A stretch of DNA of 64,000 nucleotides from the NCBI RefSeq assembly GCF_017308985.1, contig NZ_JADWPE010000003.1, positions 1 to 64,000 on the forward strand. Reading direction: 5' to 3'. This document shows positions 51,285 through 59,762 of this stretch, in pieces (the first letter of the stretch is position 1; every line of letters starts with the position of its first letter). Source of the DNA: Lysobacter changpingensis (lineage in GTDB: Bacteria; Pseudomonadota; Gammaproteobacteria; Xanthomonadales; Xanthomonadaceae). Below the pieces are notes generated by a model. The model did not search any database. It saw only the letters and a list, made by a program, of their open reading frames with translations, and was not told where the DNA came from. Made by a program: the position numbers and the translations under genes.

Positions 51285-52295
51285 ATGACCCGATGCCGGG
51301 GGCTCCTGTCCGTCACGTTGATGCTGTGTCTCGCCGGAGCCGCGAACGCGGCCGGGCAGGGCACGTTCGAGAATCCGCTGCTGCCGTCCGGGCCCGATCC
51401 GTGGATCGTGCGCGACGGCGCGACCTACTACTACATGGCCACGCGTGGCGACCGGCTCACGATCCGCAAGACCTCGGACCTCACGCGCCTGGCCGACGCG
51501 CCGGAAACCACCGTGTGGACGCCGCCGGCGAGCGGGCCGAACGCGCAGTCGATCTGGGCGCCGGAACTGCATCGCATCGACGGCAAGTGGTACCTGTACT
51601 ACACCGCCGCCGCGAGCGGCCACGACGACGACGCGCATCGCGGCGTGTTCGTGCTGGAGAACGCGGGCGCGGATCCGACGCAGGGCGAATGGATCGATCG
51701 CGGCCAGCTGAAGACCGAACACACCGGCATCGACGGCACCACGTTCGTGCACGAAGGCAAACGCTATTTCGTGTATTCGCCGTACGTGGGACCCGACAGC
51801 GTGCTGTCGATCGTCGCGATGGCGAATCCGTGGACGCTCAGCGGCAAGGAAACGATCATCGCGCGCCCCGACCAGGCGTGGGAGCGCCAGGGCGGGCGGC
51901 AGATCCTCGAGGGACCGGAGTTCCTCAAGGGCCCCAACGGCGATCTGTTCCTGACGTATTCCGGCAGCGCGTGCTGGTCGGACGATTACGCCATCGGCCT
52001 GCTGCGCGCCGCGCCCGGACGCGATCCGCTGGATGCGTCGTCGTGGACGAAGGTCCCCGGCCCGGTGCTGGCGAAGGATGCGGAACGCAGCGTCTACGCG
52101 CCCGGCCACAACGGCTTCTTCGAAGCGGCCGACGGCACGACGTGGATCGTCTACCACGCCAATCCAGGCCCCGACATGAAGTGCACGGCGAAGCGCTCGC
52201 CGCGCATGCAGCCGGTGCGCTGGACGAAGGACGGGCAGCCGGAGTTCGGCAGGCCGGCGGGGAAGGGCGTGAAGTTGAAGGCGCCGGGCGGCTGA
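51285..52295 (+). CDS. Secreted GH43 glycoside hydrolase (arabinanase/arabinofuranosidase-like)
   Basis: A 336-residue five-bladed propeller enzyme with a signal peptide (1-23). The three GH43 acidic residues are visible: base Asp38 in LLPSGPDPWIV, Asp150 in HTGIDGTTFVHEGKRYFVYS and acid Glu209 in QILEGPEFLKG. The pattern resembles GH43 members releasing arabinose from arabinan or arabinogalactan side chains. AAGGAGAAGG precedes ATG 51285. It is divergent from dgoK across the third operator copy, linking arabinose side-chain removal to galactose use. Confidence 0.92.
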   Translation: MTRCRGLLSVTLMLCLAGAANAAGQGTFENPLLPSGPDPWIVRDGATYYYMATRGDRLTIRKTSDLTRLADAPETTVWTPPASGPNAQSIWAPELHRIDGKWYLYYTAAASGHDDDAHRGVFVLENAGADPTQGEWIDRGQLKTEHTGIDGTTFVHEGKRYFVYSPYVGPDSVLSIVAMANPWTLSGKETIIARPDQAWERQGGRQILEGPEFLKGPNGDLFLTYSGSACWSDDYAIGLLRAAPGRDPLDASSWTKVPGPVLAKDAERSVYAPGHNGFFEAADGTTWIVYHANPGPDMKCTAKRSPRMQPVRWTKDGQPEFGRPAGKGVKLKAPGG

Positions 52296-52381
52296 CGGAA
52301 CCGCTCCTACCAACGCTCGAGGGGGCGGGGCAACGCCGCCCGCCGGGCCGTCCGGACGCACCCGGCAAACCCCGCCTGTTG

Positions 52382-52397
52382 AATAATGAGAATTATT
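52382..52397. promoter_or_regulatory. Fur box
   Basis: AATAATGAGAATTATT (6-bp inverted arms) followed by CGCATT and a further TTAATAATGA gives the overlapping hexamer pattern of Fur sites (GATAAT-type). It lies 118 bases before the siderophore receptor gene, in an otherwise GC-rich 219-base gap. Confidence 0.75.
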
Positions 52398-52514
52398 CGC
52401 ATTTAATAATGAACAGGCAGGGACCTCTCTGATTGCGCGAAGGCCGTCGATGTGACTGGCGTCAGCGAACGCGGGGTTCGCCCCACATTCCCGTTCGCAT
52501 CCAGACACCCCCAC

Positions 52515-54686
52515 ATGCCTTCTTCCGGTTCCGCACGCTCGTCCTTCGCCGTTTCCCATCGGCAACGCCCCGTTTCGCCCAACCGACTGGGCCTGGCGAT
52601 CTGTTTCGCGCTGCTCGGCGTCCCGCACGCCGCACTGGCGGCCGATGCGTCCGCCGACAGCGCCACCGACCTCGACGCGGTTCTCGTCGTCGCCCAGCGC
52701 GCGCAGCGCGTCAGCAACGGCGCGACCAACCTCGACCTGGACATCAAGGACACGCCGCAGTCGATCAGCGTGGTGGACAACGTGCAGATGCAGCAGTTCG
52801 GCACGGACAGCCTCAACGAGGCGCTGCGCCTGGCCACCGGCATCCAGGTGGACGAGTGGGAGACCAACCGCACGACCTTCACCTCGCGCGGCTTCGACAT
52901 CGAGAACACCCAGATCGACGGCGTCGGCCTGCCCAACGACTGGGGCATCGTCACCGGCGCGATGGACATGGCCGGCTACGAGAAGCTGGAAGTCATCCGC
53001 GGCGCCAACGGCCTGCTGACCGGCGTGGGCAACGCGGCCGGCACCATCAACTACGTGCGCAAGCGTCCAACCAACGACAGCCGCGGCTCGCTCGGCCTCG
53101 GCTACGGGTCATGGGACACGCTGCGCGCGGAAGTCGACTATTCCACGCCGTTCACCGCCGACGGCACCTGGGCCGGGCGCGTGGTGGCCGCGCACGAGCA
53201 GGGCGATTCCTACCTTCGCGGCAAGGAAGACCAGCGCGATTTCGTCTACGGCGTGGTCGACGGCCAGGTCGGCGAGAACGGCACGCTGACGTTCGGCTAT
53301 TCGTGGCAGGAGGCGCGCACCGACGGCAACATGTGGGGCGCGCTGACCTTCATGTACAACGATGGCACGCAGGCCGAGTGGAGCCGCAGCGCGTCGACCA
53401 CGCAGGACTGGACGTACTGGGACACGACCAACCAGAACGCGTTCGTCGAGTACGTGCACCAGCTCGGCATGGACTGGCAGCTGAAGCTGTCGTACGACTA
53501 CCGCCGGAGCGAGAACGACGACAGGCTCTTCTACGCCACCGACTACCAGGGCACCGGCCTGGAGCCGGGCACCAACCTGGGCCTGTACGGTTATCCATGG
53601 GGCGGCGACGATGAAATGACCTCGCACCTGGGCACGGCCACCGTCAACGGCCGCTTCCCGATGTGGGGCCGCGAGCACGAGGCGATGTTCGGCCTGGGCT
53701 GGGCGAAGAGCGAAGCGACCAACCGCGAATTCGCCAACGCCGTTTACGACAGCGATCTGTTCGGCTACATCGTCATGCCGGCGTTCCCGTGGGGCGGCGA
53801 CGTGATCCCGGAGCCGGAGTGGGGCGAAAGCTCGGTCTACAGCGTGCTCGACCAGCGCGTGAAGCGCGCGTTCGGCGCGATGCGGCTGGCGCTCACCGAC
53901 CGCTTCAAGGCGGTGCTGGGCTTCAACTACGCGCAGTACCATCGCGACGGCATCAACTACGGCGTCGTGTTCGACCAGACCGAAGGGCACACCAGCCCGT
54001 ACGCCGGCCTGACGTTCGATTTCAACGAGCACGTGCTCGGCTACGTCAGCTATTCGGACATCTACCACCCGCAGAGCCAGTCCGACCAGGACGGCCGCTT
54101 CCTGGACCCGACCAAGGGCACCAACTACGAGCTGGGCGTGAAGGCCGACTGGCTCGACAAGCGCCTGCTCACGACCTTCGCCGTGTTCCAGGCGAAGCAG
54201 GACAACCTCGCCACCGGCGCCGGCTACAACCAGCACGGCCAGTACTACTACACGGGCGTGGACGTCGAATCCAAGGGCGTCGAGTTCGAAGTCACCGGCC
54301 GCCTCACCGATCACGTGGACCTGGTGTTTGGCGCCACCGCGCTGAAGCTGACCGGCCAGGACGGCGACGACACCTACCGCTGGGTGCCGCGTCGCACCGC
54401 GAACCTGCTGCTGACCGCGCGCGTGCCCGGTTACACGGCGTTGTCGTACGGCATCGGCGGGCGCTGGCAAAGCGACATCTCGAACGTGGAAAGCAACGGC
54501 TTCACCGTTCGCCAGGACAGCTACGCGGTGCTCAACGGCTTCGTGGCGTGGGACTTCGTGCCCAACGCGACGCTGCGGCTCAACGTCAACAACCTGACCG
54601 ACGAGAAGTACATCAATACGCTGCGCTACAGTGGCTTCTACGGTGCGCCGGCCAACTACATGCTGAGCCTGAACTGGCGGTTCTGA
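52515..54686 (+). CDS. TonB-dependent siderophore receptor
   Basis: A 723-residue receptor: signal peptide (about 1-43), TonB box region (DLDAVLVVAQRA), plug (DIKDTPQSISVVDNVQMQQF, GFDIENTQIDGVGL) and barrel ending NLTDEKYINTLRYSGFYGAP ... YMLSLNWRF. The ferric-siderophore class (FhuE/FpvA-like) is indicated by TPQSISV, EVIRGANGLLTGVGNAAGTI and the C-terminal NNLTDEKY motif. The Fur box upstream and the PepSY/DUF3649/DUF3325 genes downstream place it in an iron-starvation operon. The exact siderophore is not readable. Confidence 0.95.
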   Translation: MPSSGSARSSFAVSHRQRPVSPNRLGLAICFALLGVPHAALAADASADSATDLDAVLVVAQRAQRVSNGATNLDLDIKDTPQSISVVDNVQMQQFGTDSLNEALRLATGIQVDEWETNRTTFTSRGFDIENTQIDGVGLPNDWGIVTGAMDMAGYEKLEVIRGANGLLTGVGNAAGTINYVRKRPTNDSRGSLGLGYGSWDTLRAEVDYSTPFTADGTWAGRVVAAHEQGDSYLRGKEDQRDFVYGVVDGQVGENGTLTFGYSWQEARTDGNMWGALTFMYNDGTQAEWSRSASTTQDWTYWDTTNQNAFVEYVHQLGMDWQLKLSYDYRRSENDDRLFYATDYQGTGLEPGTNLGLYGYPWGGDDEMTSHLGTATVNGRFPMWGREHEAMFGLGWAKSEATNREFANAVYDSDLFGYIVMPAFPWGGDVIPEPEWGESSVYSVLDQRVKRAFGAMRLALTDRFKAVLGFNYAQYHRDGINYGVVFDQTEGHTSPYAGLTFDFNEHVLGYVSYSDIYHPQSQSDQDGRFLDPTKGTNYELGVKADWLDKRLLTTFAVFQAKQDNLATGAGYNQHGQYYYTGVDVESKGVEFEVTGRLTDHVDLVFGATALKLTGQDGDDTYRWVPRRTANLLLTARVPGYTALSYGIGGRWQSDISNVESNGFTVRQDSYAVLNGFVAWDFVPNATLRLNVNNLTDEKYINTLRYSGFYGAPANYMLSLNWRF

Positions 54687-54722
54687 CCGCCGCCACCCGT
54701 AACGCAAGGACCGCCAGACGCC

Positions 54723-55037
54723 ATGTCCAGCACGATCGCCCGCTCTTTCATCACCGCGCACCGCCTGCGCACCGCATCGCGCGTGGGCGCGGCGGTGCTG
54801 GGCGGCTACGGCTTCGCCTGGGGCGTGGTGGCGCTCACCACCTGCCTGCTGTTCGCGGCGGGACTCGGCTTCCACGACGCGGAATTCCTCGGCGCCCTTA
54901 CGGGCCTGCTGGCGTACCTGGTCGTGTTCCTGTGGGCCATCGCCGCGCGACGGCTGGCGGTGGTGTGGGCGGTGCTCGCGGGCAGCGGTGCGCTGATGAC
55001 CGGCGCGGCGTCGCTGCTGCAGTCGTTGCTGGCCTGA
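54723..55037 (+). CDS. DUF3649 membrane protein
   Basis: A 104-residue protein with three membrane segments (about 22-48, 54-77, 82-102) and the start TAHRLRTASRVGAAVLGGYG, typical of DUF3649 proteins that accompany siderophore receptors and PepSY proteins. It lies 36 bases after the receptor and 13 bases before the PepSY gene, so it belongs to the same operon. Its role is unknown but likely in siderophore reduction or iron release at the inner membrane. Confidence 0.88.
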   Translation: MSSTIARSFITAHRLRTASRVGAAVLGGYGFAWGVVALTTCLLFAAGLGFHDAEFLGALTGLLAYLVVFLWAIAARRLAVVWAVLAGSGALMTGAASLLQSLLA

Positions 55038-55050
55038 GGAGGGCTCGATC

Positions 55051-56718
55051 ATGCTCAACAGCTTCCGGCAATCCATGGCGTGGCTGCACACCTGGTTCGG
55101 GCTGGTGCTCGGCTTCGTGCTGATGGCCGCGTTCTTCTTCGGCGCGCTGTCGGTGTTCGATCGCGAGATCGACCGCTGGTCGATTCCCGCCACGCGCATC
55201 GAGCCGCAACCGATGCCGTCGTTCGAACAGGTGCTGCGCCCGGCGTTCGAGCGCATGCAGCCCACGCGCGAGGCCGTGGATGCGATGCGTCCGCGCGTGG
55301 ACGGCGACATGCCGGCGCGCTTCGACACGGTGGAGAGCTGGAGCGCCTACACGACGCATCGCGATCCGGTGCTCGCGCTGTACGCCGGTTACGACGTGCC
55401 GAATTCGAAGGATCCGGAAGAGGCGATCTGGGCCTACGGCACCATCGATCCGCGCGATGGCCGCGTATTGCCGGACGACCAGCTGAAGATCGGCAGCGGG
55501 TTCTTCTATCCGATGCACTACAGCCTGACCCTGGACTGGAAGAACCTGGGCTTCTGGATCGTCGGGCTCTCCGCGCTGGTGATGCTCGCCGCGCTGGTGA
55601 GCGGCGTGGTGATGCATCGCAAGCTGTTCCGCGAGTTCTTCACCTTCCGCCCGGGCAAGGCGCGCCTGCGCAGCGTGCTCGACCTGCACAACCTCACCGG
55701 CGTGGTCGCGCTGCCGTTCCATTTCTTCTTCGCCTTCACGGGGCTGGTGATCTTCGCCGCCACCTATTACTTCCCGGTGGGCCACACCCAGCTGCACACG
55801 CTGCACGATCTGCACGCGCAGGTGGAAGCGCGGGAAACCGGCCTGCCGCACCAACGCGCCGGCGTGCCGGCCGGGCTGGCGTCGGTGGACGGGATGGTCG
55901 CGCAGGCGCAGCGCCGCTGGGAGGCGAAGGGCAAGGCGGGCGAGGTCGGCTTCCTGGTGCTGATGCACGTGGGCGACGCGAACGGCTATGTCAGCGTGTA
56001 TCGCGCCGGCACCGACCGCATCGCGCTGGTCGGCGACGGCATCCACTTCAAGGCGTCCACGGGCGAGCTGATCCGCGAGGATCCACCGGCGACGTCGGTG
56101 GGCCGCGTCAGCGAGTTCCTCACCGGCCTGCACCTGCAGCACTTCCGCCACTGGCTGCTGCGTTGGCTGTACGTGTTCGGCGGACTGGCCGGCGCGGTAT
56201 GCATCGCCACCGGGTTCGTGTTCTTCGTCGAGAAACGCAAGCGCCAGCACGCGCAGCAGGGCAGCCAGGGCGCGCGCATCGTCGATGCACTGGCCGTGAC
56301 CACGGTGACCGGCATGGTGCTGGCGGCGCTGGGCATCCTCGTCGCCAACCGGTTGCTGCCCGAAGCGATGCCGGGCCGCGGCGACTGGGAGCGCTACGCC
56401 TTCTGGGGCACGTGGGCGCTCGCCTTCGTGCATGCGGGGTGGCGCAGCGCGCCGGTCGCGCAGGGCAGGGCGAATCCCGCCTGGCGCGAGCAGTGCATCG
56501 CGATCGCGGTGCTGGCGGTCGCCGCCGTCGCGTTGAACTGGATCACCACCGGCGACCATCTGCTCAAGACGCTGTCGGCCGGCTACTGGCCGGTGGCCGG
56601 GGTGGACCTGTTCCTGCTGTCCGGCGCCACCGTCGCGGCGCTCGCGTGGCGCGCGTTGTCGAAGCGTGCGTCGGTGGCGCGGTCGGGCGTCGTCGCAACG
56701 GAGCCCGCGCATGTCTGA
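55051..56718 (+). CDS. PepSY-associated transmembrane protein (siderophore reductase-like)
   Basis: A 555-residue inner-membrane protein with about eight membrane segments. It begins MLNSFRQSMAWLHTWFGLVL with a heme-ligand-type His, has a periplasmic region (35-165) and paired His in LDLHNLTGVVALPFHFFFAF, then a second periplasmic domain with PepSY features (VDGMVAQAQRRWEAKGKAGE) and further segments (HLQHFRHWLLRWLYVFGGLA). Members of this family use cytochrome-like di-heme sites to reduce ferric siderophores in the periplasm. It overlaps the DUF3325 gene by eight bases. Confidence 0.9.
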   Translation: MLNSFRQSMAWLHTWFGLVLGFVLMAAFFFGALSVFDREIDRWSIPATRIEPQPMPSFEQVLRPAFERMQPTREAVDAMRPRVDGDMPARFDTVESWSAYTTHRDPVLALYAGYDVPNSKDPEEAIWAYGTIDPRDGRVLPDDQLKIGSGFFYPMHYSLTLDWKNLGFWIVGLSALVMLAALVSGVVMHRKLFREFFTFRPGKARLRSVLDLHNLTGVVALPFHFFFAFTGLVIFAATYYFPVGHTQLHTLHDLHAQVEARETGLPHQRAGVPAGLASVDGMVAQAQRRWEAKGKAGEVGFLVLMHVGDANGYVSVYRAGTDRIALVGDGIHFKASTGELIREDPPATSVGRVSEFLTGLHLQHFRHWLLRWLYVFGGLAGAVCIATGFVFFVEKRKRQHAQQGSQGARIVDALAVTTVTGMVLAALGILVANRLLPEAMPGRGDWERYAFWGTWALAFVHAGWRSAPVAQGRANPAWREQCIAIAVLAVAAVALNWITTGDHLLKTLSAGYWPVAGVDLFLLSGATVAALAWRALSKRASVARSGVVATEPAHV

Positions 56719-57082
56719 GTCGTTGTTGTCCGCGTGGCTGCTGTCGGCCGCGATGCTGGCGAACCTCGCCGGCATGGGCTGGCTGGCGCTTTCCATGCCC
56801 GTGCATGCGCAGCAGGTGTGGGGTGGTGTTCCTTCGGCCGGAATCGCGCGCATGTTGCGATGGATGGGCGCCGCCGGCCTGCTCGTTGCGCTCGCGCTGT
56901 GCCTGGTCGTCGATCACGCATCGATGGCGTCGCTGGTGTGGGTGATGACGCTGGCGGCGTCGGCGGTCGCCACCGCCTTCCTCCTGTCGTGGCAACCGCG
57001 ATGGCTGCGCGCGTTGGCGCCGTGGGTTCGCGCAGGGCAGGTGAGCCGGACGAACGCCGCAGGCACGTTGCCGCCCGGCTGA
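56711..57082 (+). CDS. DUF3325 membrane protein
   Basis: A 123-residue protein with three or four hydrophobic segments and the family start (LANLAGMGWLALSMPVHAQQ). DUF3325 proteins are found at the end of siderophore receptor/PepSY operons. ATG 56711 overlaps the PepSY gene stop at 56716-56718. It is the last gene of the iron operon; a hairpin covers its stop codon. Confidence 0.85.
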   Translation: MSESLLSAWLLSAAMLANLAGMGWLALSMPVHAQQVWGGVPSAGIARMLRWMGAAGLLVALALCLVVDHASMASLVWVMTLAASAVATAFLLSWQPRWLRALAPWVRAGQVSRTNAAGTLPPG

Positions 57083-57094
57083 GCCGCGGGCTCA
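57080..57094. terminator. Bidirectional hairpin over two stop codons
   Basis: TGAGCCGCGGGCTCA is a perfect 6-bp stem with a 3-base loop. Its left TGA is the stop of the DUF3325 gene and its right TCA is the stop of the opposing pentapeptide gene. The stem is short and has no T-run. Confidence 0.45.
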
Positions 57095-57742
57095 CTCCAG
57101 CCGCACGTCGAGTCCCAGCGCCTCGGCGATCGTGATCGTCTGGTCGATCGTGATGATCGCGTTCCGGATGCTGTTGTTCGCAGGATCGAGCGCGCTGAGG
57201 TCGCTGCCCCGCAGGTCGCTGCCGGAAAAATCGGCGCCGTGGAGCCATGCTCCCGAGAGATCCGAATCCCGTAGCGATGCGCCCTGGCATCGCGCGCCGG
57301 TCAGGTCCGCTTCCCTCAATCGCGTCCGCAGGAAAGTGGCGCGGCGTAGATCCGCGCCCGGCAAGCCGACGAAAGCCCAGTCGCAGTCGGTCACCTGCAT
57401 CTGGTCGAACTGGCATCCGTCGAACATGCTCCCCAGCAGCTTGCAGCCGGTGAACCGGCTGTCGAAGAAGTTGCACGAGACGAACGTGCAGTTCACGAAG
57501 GCGGCGCCGGAATGGGTCGATGCGTTGAATCGTGCGCGACGAAACGTGCATTCGTGGAACGACGCGCCGATCGCCTCGCCCTCGGTGAAATCCAGGTCCC
57601 GGAAGAGCGTGCTGCGGAACTGTTCGCGCTGGAGCGTGCGGCCATACCAGTCGGCGGAGGCGATGGTGGTCTGCGTGCCGGCGGCCGGCTCTCCATACCT
57701 GCGTTCGGCCATCGGCGTGTCCGAGTGTTTGAGGGTCCGCAT
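57092..57742 (-). CDS. Pentapeptide-repeat protein, Qnr-like in size
   Basis: A 216-residue protein built of A(D/N)LxX pentapeptides: FRDLDFTEGEAIGASFHECT, FVNCTFVSCNFFDSRFTGCK, ADLRRATFLRTRLREADLTG, DLSGAWLHGADFSGSDLRGS. This forms a right-handed quadrilateral beta helix. The length, a break in the middle (QMQVTDCDWAFVGLP) and an ending SALDPANNSIRNAI ... EALGLDV are close to Qnr proteins that mimic DNA and protect gyrase. Such a role is inference. ATG 57712 is an alternative start. It overlaps no other gene and is divergent from the Rrf2 operon. Confidence 0.88.
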   Translation of the reverse strand: MRTLKHSDTPMAERRYGEPAAGTQTTIASADWYGRTLQREQFRSTLFRDLDFTEGEAIGASFHECTFRRARFNASTHSGAAFVNCTFVSCNFFDSRFTGCKLLGSMFDGCQFDQMQVTDCDWAFVGLPGADLRRATFLRTRLREADLTGARCQGASLRDSDLSGAWLHGADFSGSDLRGSDLSALDPANNSIRNAIITIDQTITIAEALGLDVRLE

Positions 57743-57780
57743 TGTAGGGCGCGATCCGTTCGGTTGACGCGCCGCTTTTT

Positions 57781-57801
57781 ATGTAACATTATTTGTTACA
57801 T
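57781..57801. promoter_or_regulatory. Putative Rrf2 operator overlapping the start codon
   Basis: ATGTAACA (57781-57788) and TGTTACAT (57794-57801) form a perfect inverted repeat about a 5-base spacer TTATT. The right arm overlaps the ATG at 57800-57802 of the Rrf2 gene, so a bound repressor would cover the promoter and start. Confidence 0.65.
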
Positions 57802-58243
57802 GAAAAGAGACAGCCGACTTTCCGCCGTCCTCCACGCGCTGCTGCACATGAACGAGCGCGGCGCACCGATGACGTCCGAAGCACTCGCGCAGTGCCTCGG
57901 CACCAACCCCGTCGTGGTCAGGCGCACGATGGGGCTGTTGCGCGAAACGGGCCTGGTGGCCGCCGATCGCGGCCATTCGGGCGGTTGGCGGATCGTCGCC
58001 GACCTGTCCTCGGTCAACCTGCGGCAACTGCACGAAGCGCTCGGCGAGCCCGCGCTGTTCGCCATCGGCAACCGCAACGAACATCCCGAGTGCCTGGTCG
58101 AGCAGGCGGTCAACGCCGCGCTCGACGATGCCTTCGAGCAGGCCGAGGCGCTGCTCCTGGAGAAATTCGAATCCGTCACGCTGGCCGAACTGGCCGCCGA
58201 TTTCGCGCGCAGGCGCAACCGCTCATTCCGGAGGAAGGCATGA
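57800..58243 (+). CDS. Rrf2-family transcriptional regulator
   Basis: A 147-residue winged-helix protein: RLSAVLHALLHMNERGAPMT, SEALAQCLGTNPVVVRRTMG, then the wing ADRGHSGGWRIVADLSSVNL and a dimer helix (LAELAADFARRRNRSF). It has only two cysteines (32 and 98), not the three-Cys cluster of IscR/NsrR, so it probably senses oxidants or electrophiles through thiols rather than an Fe-S cluster. There is no ribosome site; the operator sits on the start. It overlaps the flavin reductase by ATGA, its likely target. Confidence 0.93.
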   Translation: MKRDSRLSAVLHALLHMNERGAPMTSEALAQCLGTNPVVVRRTMGLLRETGLVAADRGHSGGWRIVADLSSVNLRQLHEALGEPALFAIGNRNEHPECLVEQAVNAALDDAFEQAEALLLEKFESVTLAELAADFARRRNRSFRRKA

Positions 58244-59130
58244 AGCACGACGTCATCGTCATTGGAGGCAGCTACGCGGGCATGGCCGCGGCGTTGCAAC
58301 TGGTCCGGGCGCGCCGCAGCGTCCTGGTGGTCGACGGCGGGCGACGGCGCAATCGCGCGGCGTCGCATTCGCACGGTTTCCTCGGGCAGGACGGCGTGGA
58401 TCCCGCGCAGATCGCCCGCACCGCACGCACCCAGCTGGAAGCCTATCCGACGCTGTCCTGGCACGACGGCGACGTGATCGAGGCGTCGGGCGAGAAGGAT
58501 GCGTTCTCCGTGACACTCGGCGATGGCGCGCAGTACCACGCGCGACGGTTGCTGCTCGCCACCGGCGTGTCCGACACGTTGCCCGACATCGAGGGCCTGT
58601 CCGAGCGCTGGGGCACGAGCGCGTTCCACTGCCCGTATTGCCATGGATACGAAATGCAGCGCGGCGAGGTCGGCGTCATCGCGTCGGGGCCGATGTCGAT
58701 CCACCAGGCGCAGATGCTGCCGGAGTGGGGAAAGGTGACGTTCCTCCTCAACGGAATGCTGGAACTGGACGCCGACATGGCGAACGATCTGGCAAGCCGT
58801 GGCGTCCGCGTCGAGTCGACGGCCATCGCGCGCATCGAAGGACACGCCGACGTGGTGCTCGCCGATGACCGGCGGTTGTCCTTCGCCGGATTGTTCACCA
58901 CGCCGCGCAACGCACCGGCCTCGCCGATCGGCGAACAGCTCGGTTGCGCGCTGGCGGAAACGCCGATGGGCATCCAGATCGGCACCGCCGACACGAAGGA
59001 AAGCAGCGTGCCCGGCGTGTTCGCCTGCGGCGACGTGGCGCGCATGCCGCATTCGGTGTCGCTCGCCGTCGGCGATGGTGCGTGGGCCGGCGCGCAGCTG
59101 CACCGGTCGCTGATCCTGCCGGCGATCTGA
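58240..59130 (+). CDS. Thioredoxin-reductase-like FAD/NAD(P) oxidoreductase
   Basis: A 296-residue flavoprotein of the low-molecular-weight thioredoxin reductase fold: FAD motif VIVIGGSYAGMAAALQLVRA, VDGGRRRNRAASHSHGFLGQ, and the redox pair Cys131-Cys134 in HCPYCHGYE, then ATG/FACGDVAR C-terminal FAD motif and a ending GDGAWAGAQLHRSLI. The NAD(P) motif is reduced (VGVIASGPMSIHQA instead of GxGxxA), so hydride donor use may differ. It is translationally coupled to the Rrf2 gene, suggesting a thiol/oxidant response unit. Confidence 0.92.
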   Translation: MKHDVIVIGGSYAGMAAALQLVRARRSVLVVDGGRRRNRAASHSHGFLGQDGVDPAQIARTARTQLEAYPTLSWHDGDVIEASGEKDAFSVTLGDGAQYHARRLLLATGVSDTLPDIEGLSERWGTSAFHCPYCHGYEMQRGEVGVIASGPMSIHQAQMLPEWGKVTFLLNGMLELDADMANDLASRGVRVESTAIARIEGHADVVLADDRRLSFAGLFTTPRNAPASPIGEQLGCALAETPMGIQIGTADTKESSVPGVFACGDVARMPHSVSLAVGDGAWAGAQLHRSLILPAI

Positions 59131-59146
59131 TTCCGGCGCGGTGGCC

Positions 59147-59172
59147 CGCGCTCGCGCATTTCCGCGAGCGCG
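59147..59172. terminator. Strong hairpin between convergent genes
   Basis: CGCGCTCGCG and CGCGAGCGCG form a perfect 10-bp stem with a 6-base loop (CATTTC). It is 16 bases after the flavin reductase stop and 8 bases before the opposing stress-protein stop. Confidence 0.65.
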
Positions 59173-59179
59173 ACGCCGG

Positions 59180-59602
59180 TCAACGCACGATCGTCACCGG
59201 CAGCGTGCCGCGCGCGATGACCTTGGTCGACACCGAACCCAGGAACATCCCGCGCAGCGGGCCGTCGCCGTGCGAACCCATCACGATCTGGTCCACGCGT
59301 CGCTTCTTCGCGATCTCCAGGATCGTGGAGGCGACATCGCCCACGCGCAGTTCCTCGTCGAACGCGAGCTTGGCGCGCGCGAGCGTGCGCCTGGCATCGC
59401 GCGTCATGATCTTCGCGTTCTCGGCGTGGAACTGCTCCACCGCCCTGGCGCCCATGGTCACCGCGACGCGCTGCAGCAGCGGCAGGTCGACGTTCACCAG
59501 CACGATGCGCGGCGGCCTGGCGAGCTGTCGCGCGAGGTTCACCACGTACTTCACGGCACGCGAGCTGACGTCGCTGCCGTCCACCGCCAACAGGATGTGC
59601 AT
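59180..59602 (-). CDS. Universal stress protein (UspA family)
   Basis: A 140-residue single-domain UspA protein: MHILLAVDGSDVSSRAVKYV at the start and the ATP-binding end VMGSHGDGPLRGMFLGSVST (G-2x-G-9x-G(S/T) motif) followed by LPVTIVR. AAGGAG before ATG 59602 sets the start. It is likely cytoplasmic and stress-induced. Confidence 0.93.
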   Translation of the reverse strand: MHILLAVDGSDVSSRAVKYVVNLARQLARPPRIVLVNVDLPLLQRVAVTMGARAVEQFHAENAKIMTRDARRTLARAKLAFDEELRVGDVASTILEIAKKRRVDQIVMGSHGDGPLRGMFLGSVSTKVIARGTLPVTIVR

Positions 59603-59762
59603 GGTCGGGGCTCCTTGAACTATGGCCGGGCGGATGTGCGCTTCAGATGTCGCGGACCTTTGCATTCGGCGGGGTTATCTGATCGAAGAAACGTGAAGGG
59701 AACGTGAGAAGGAGACGACAGACGCCCCGTCACTCGCAGCGGAATTCCAGCGAACGCGCGAA

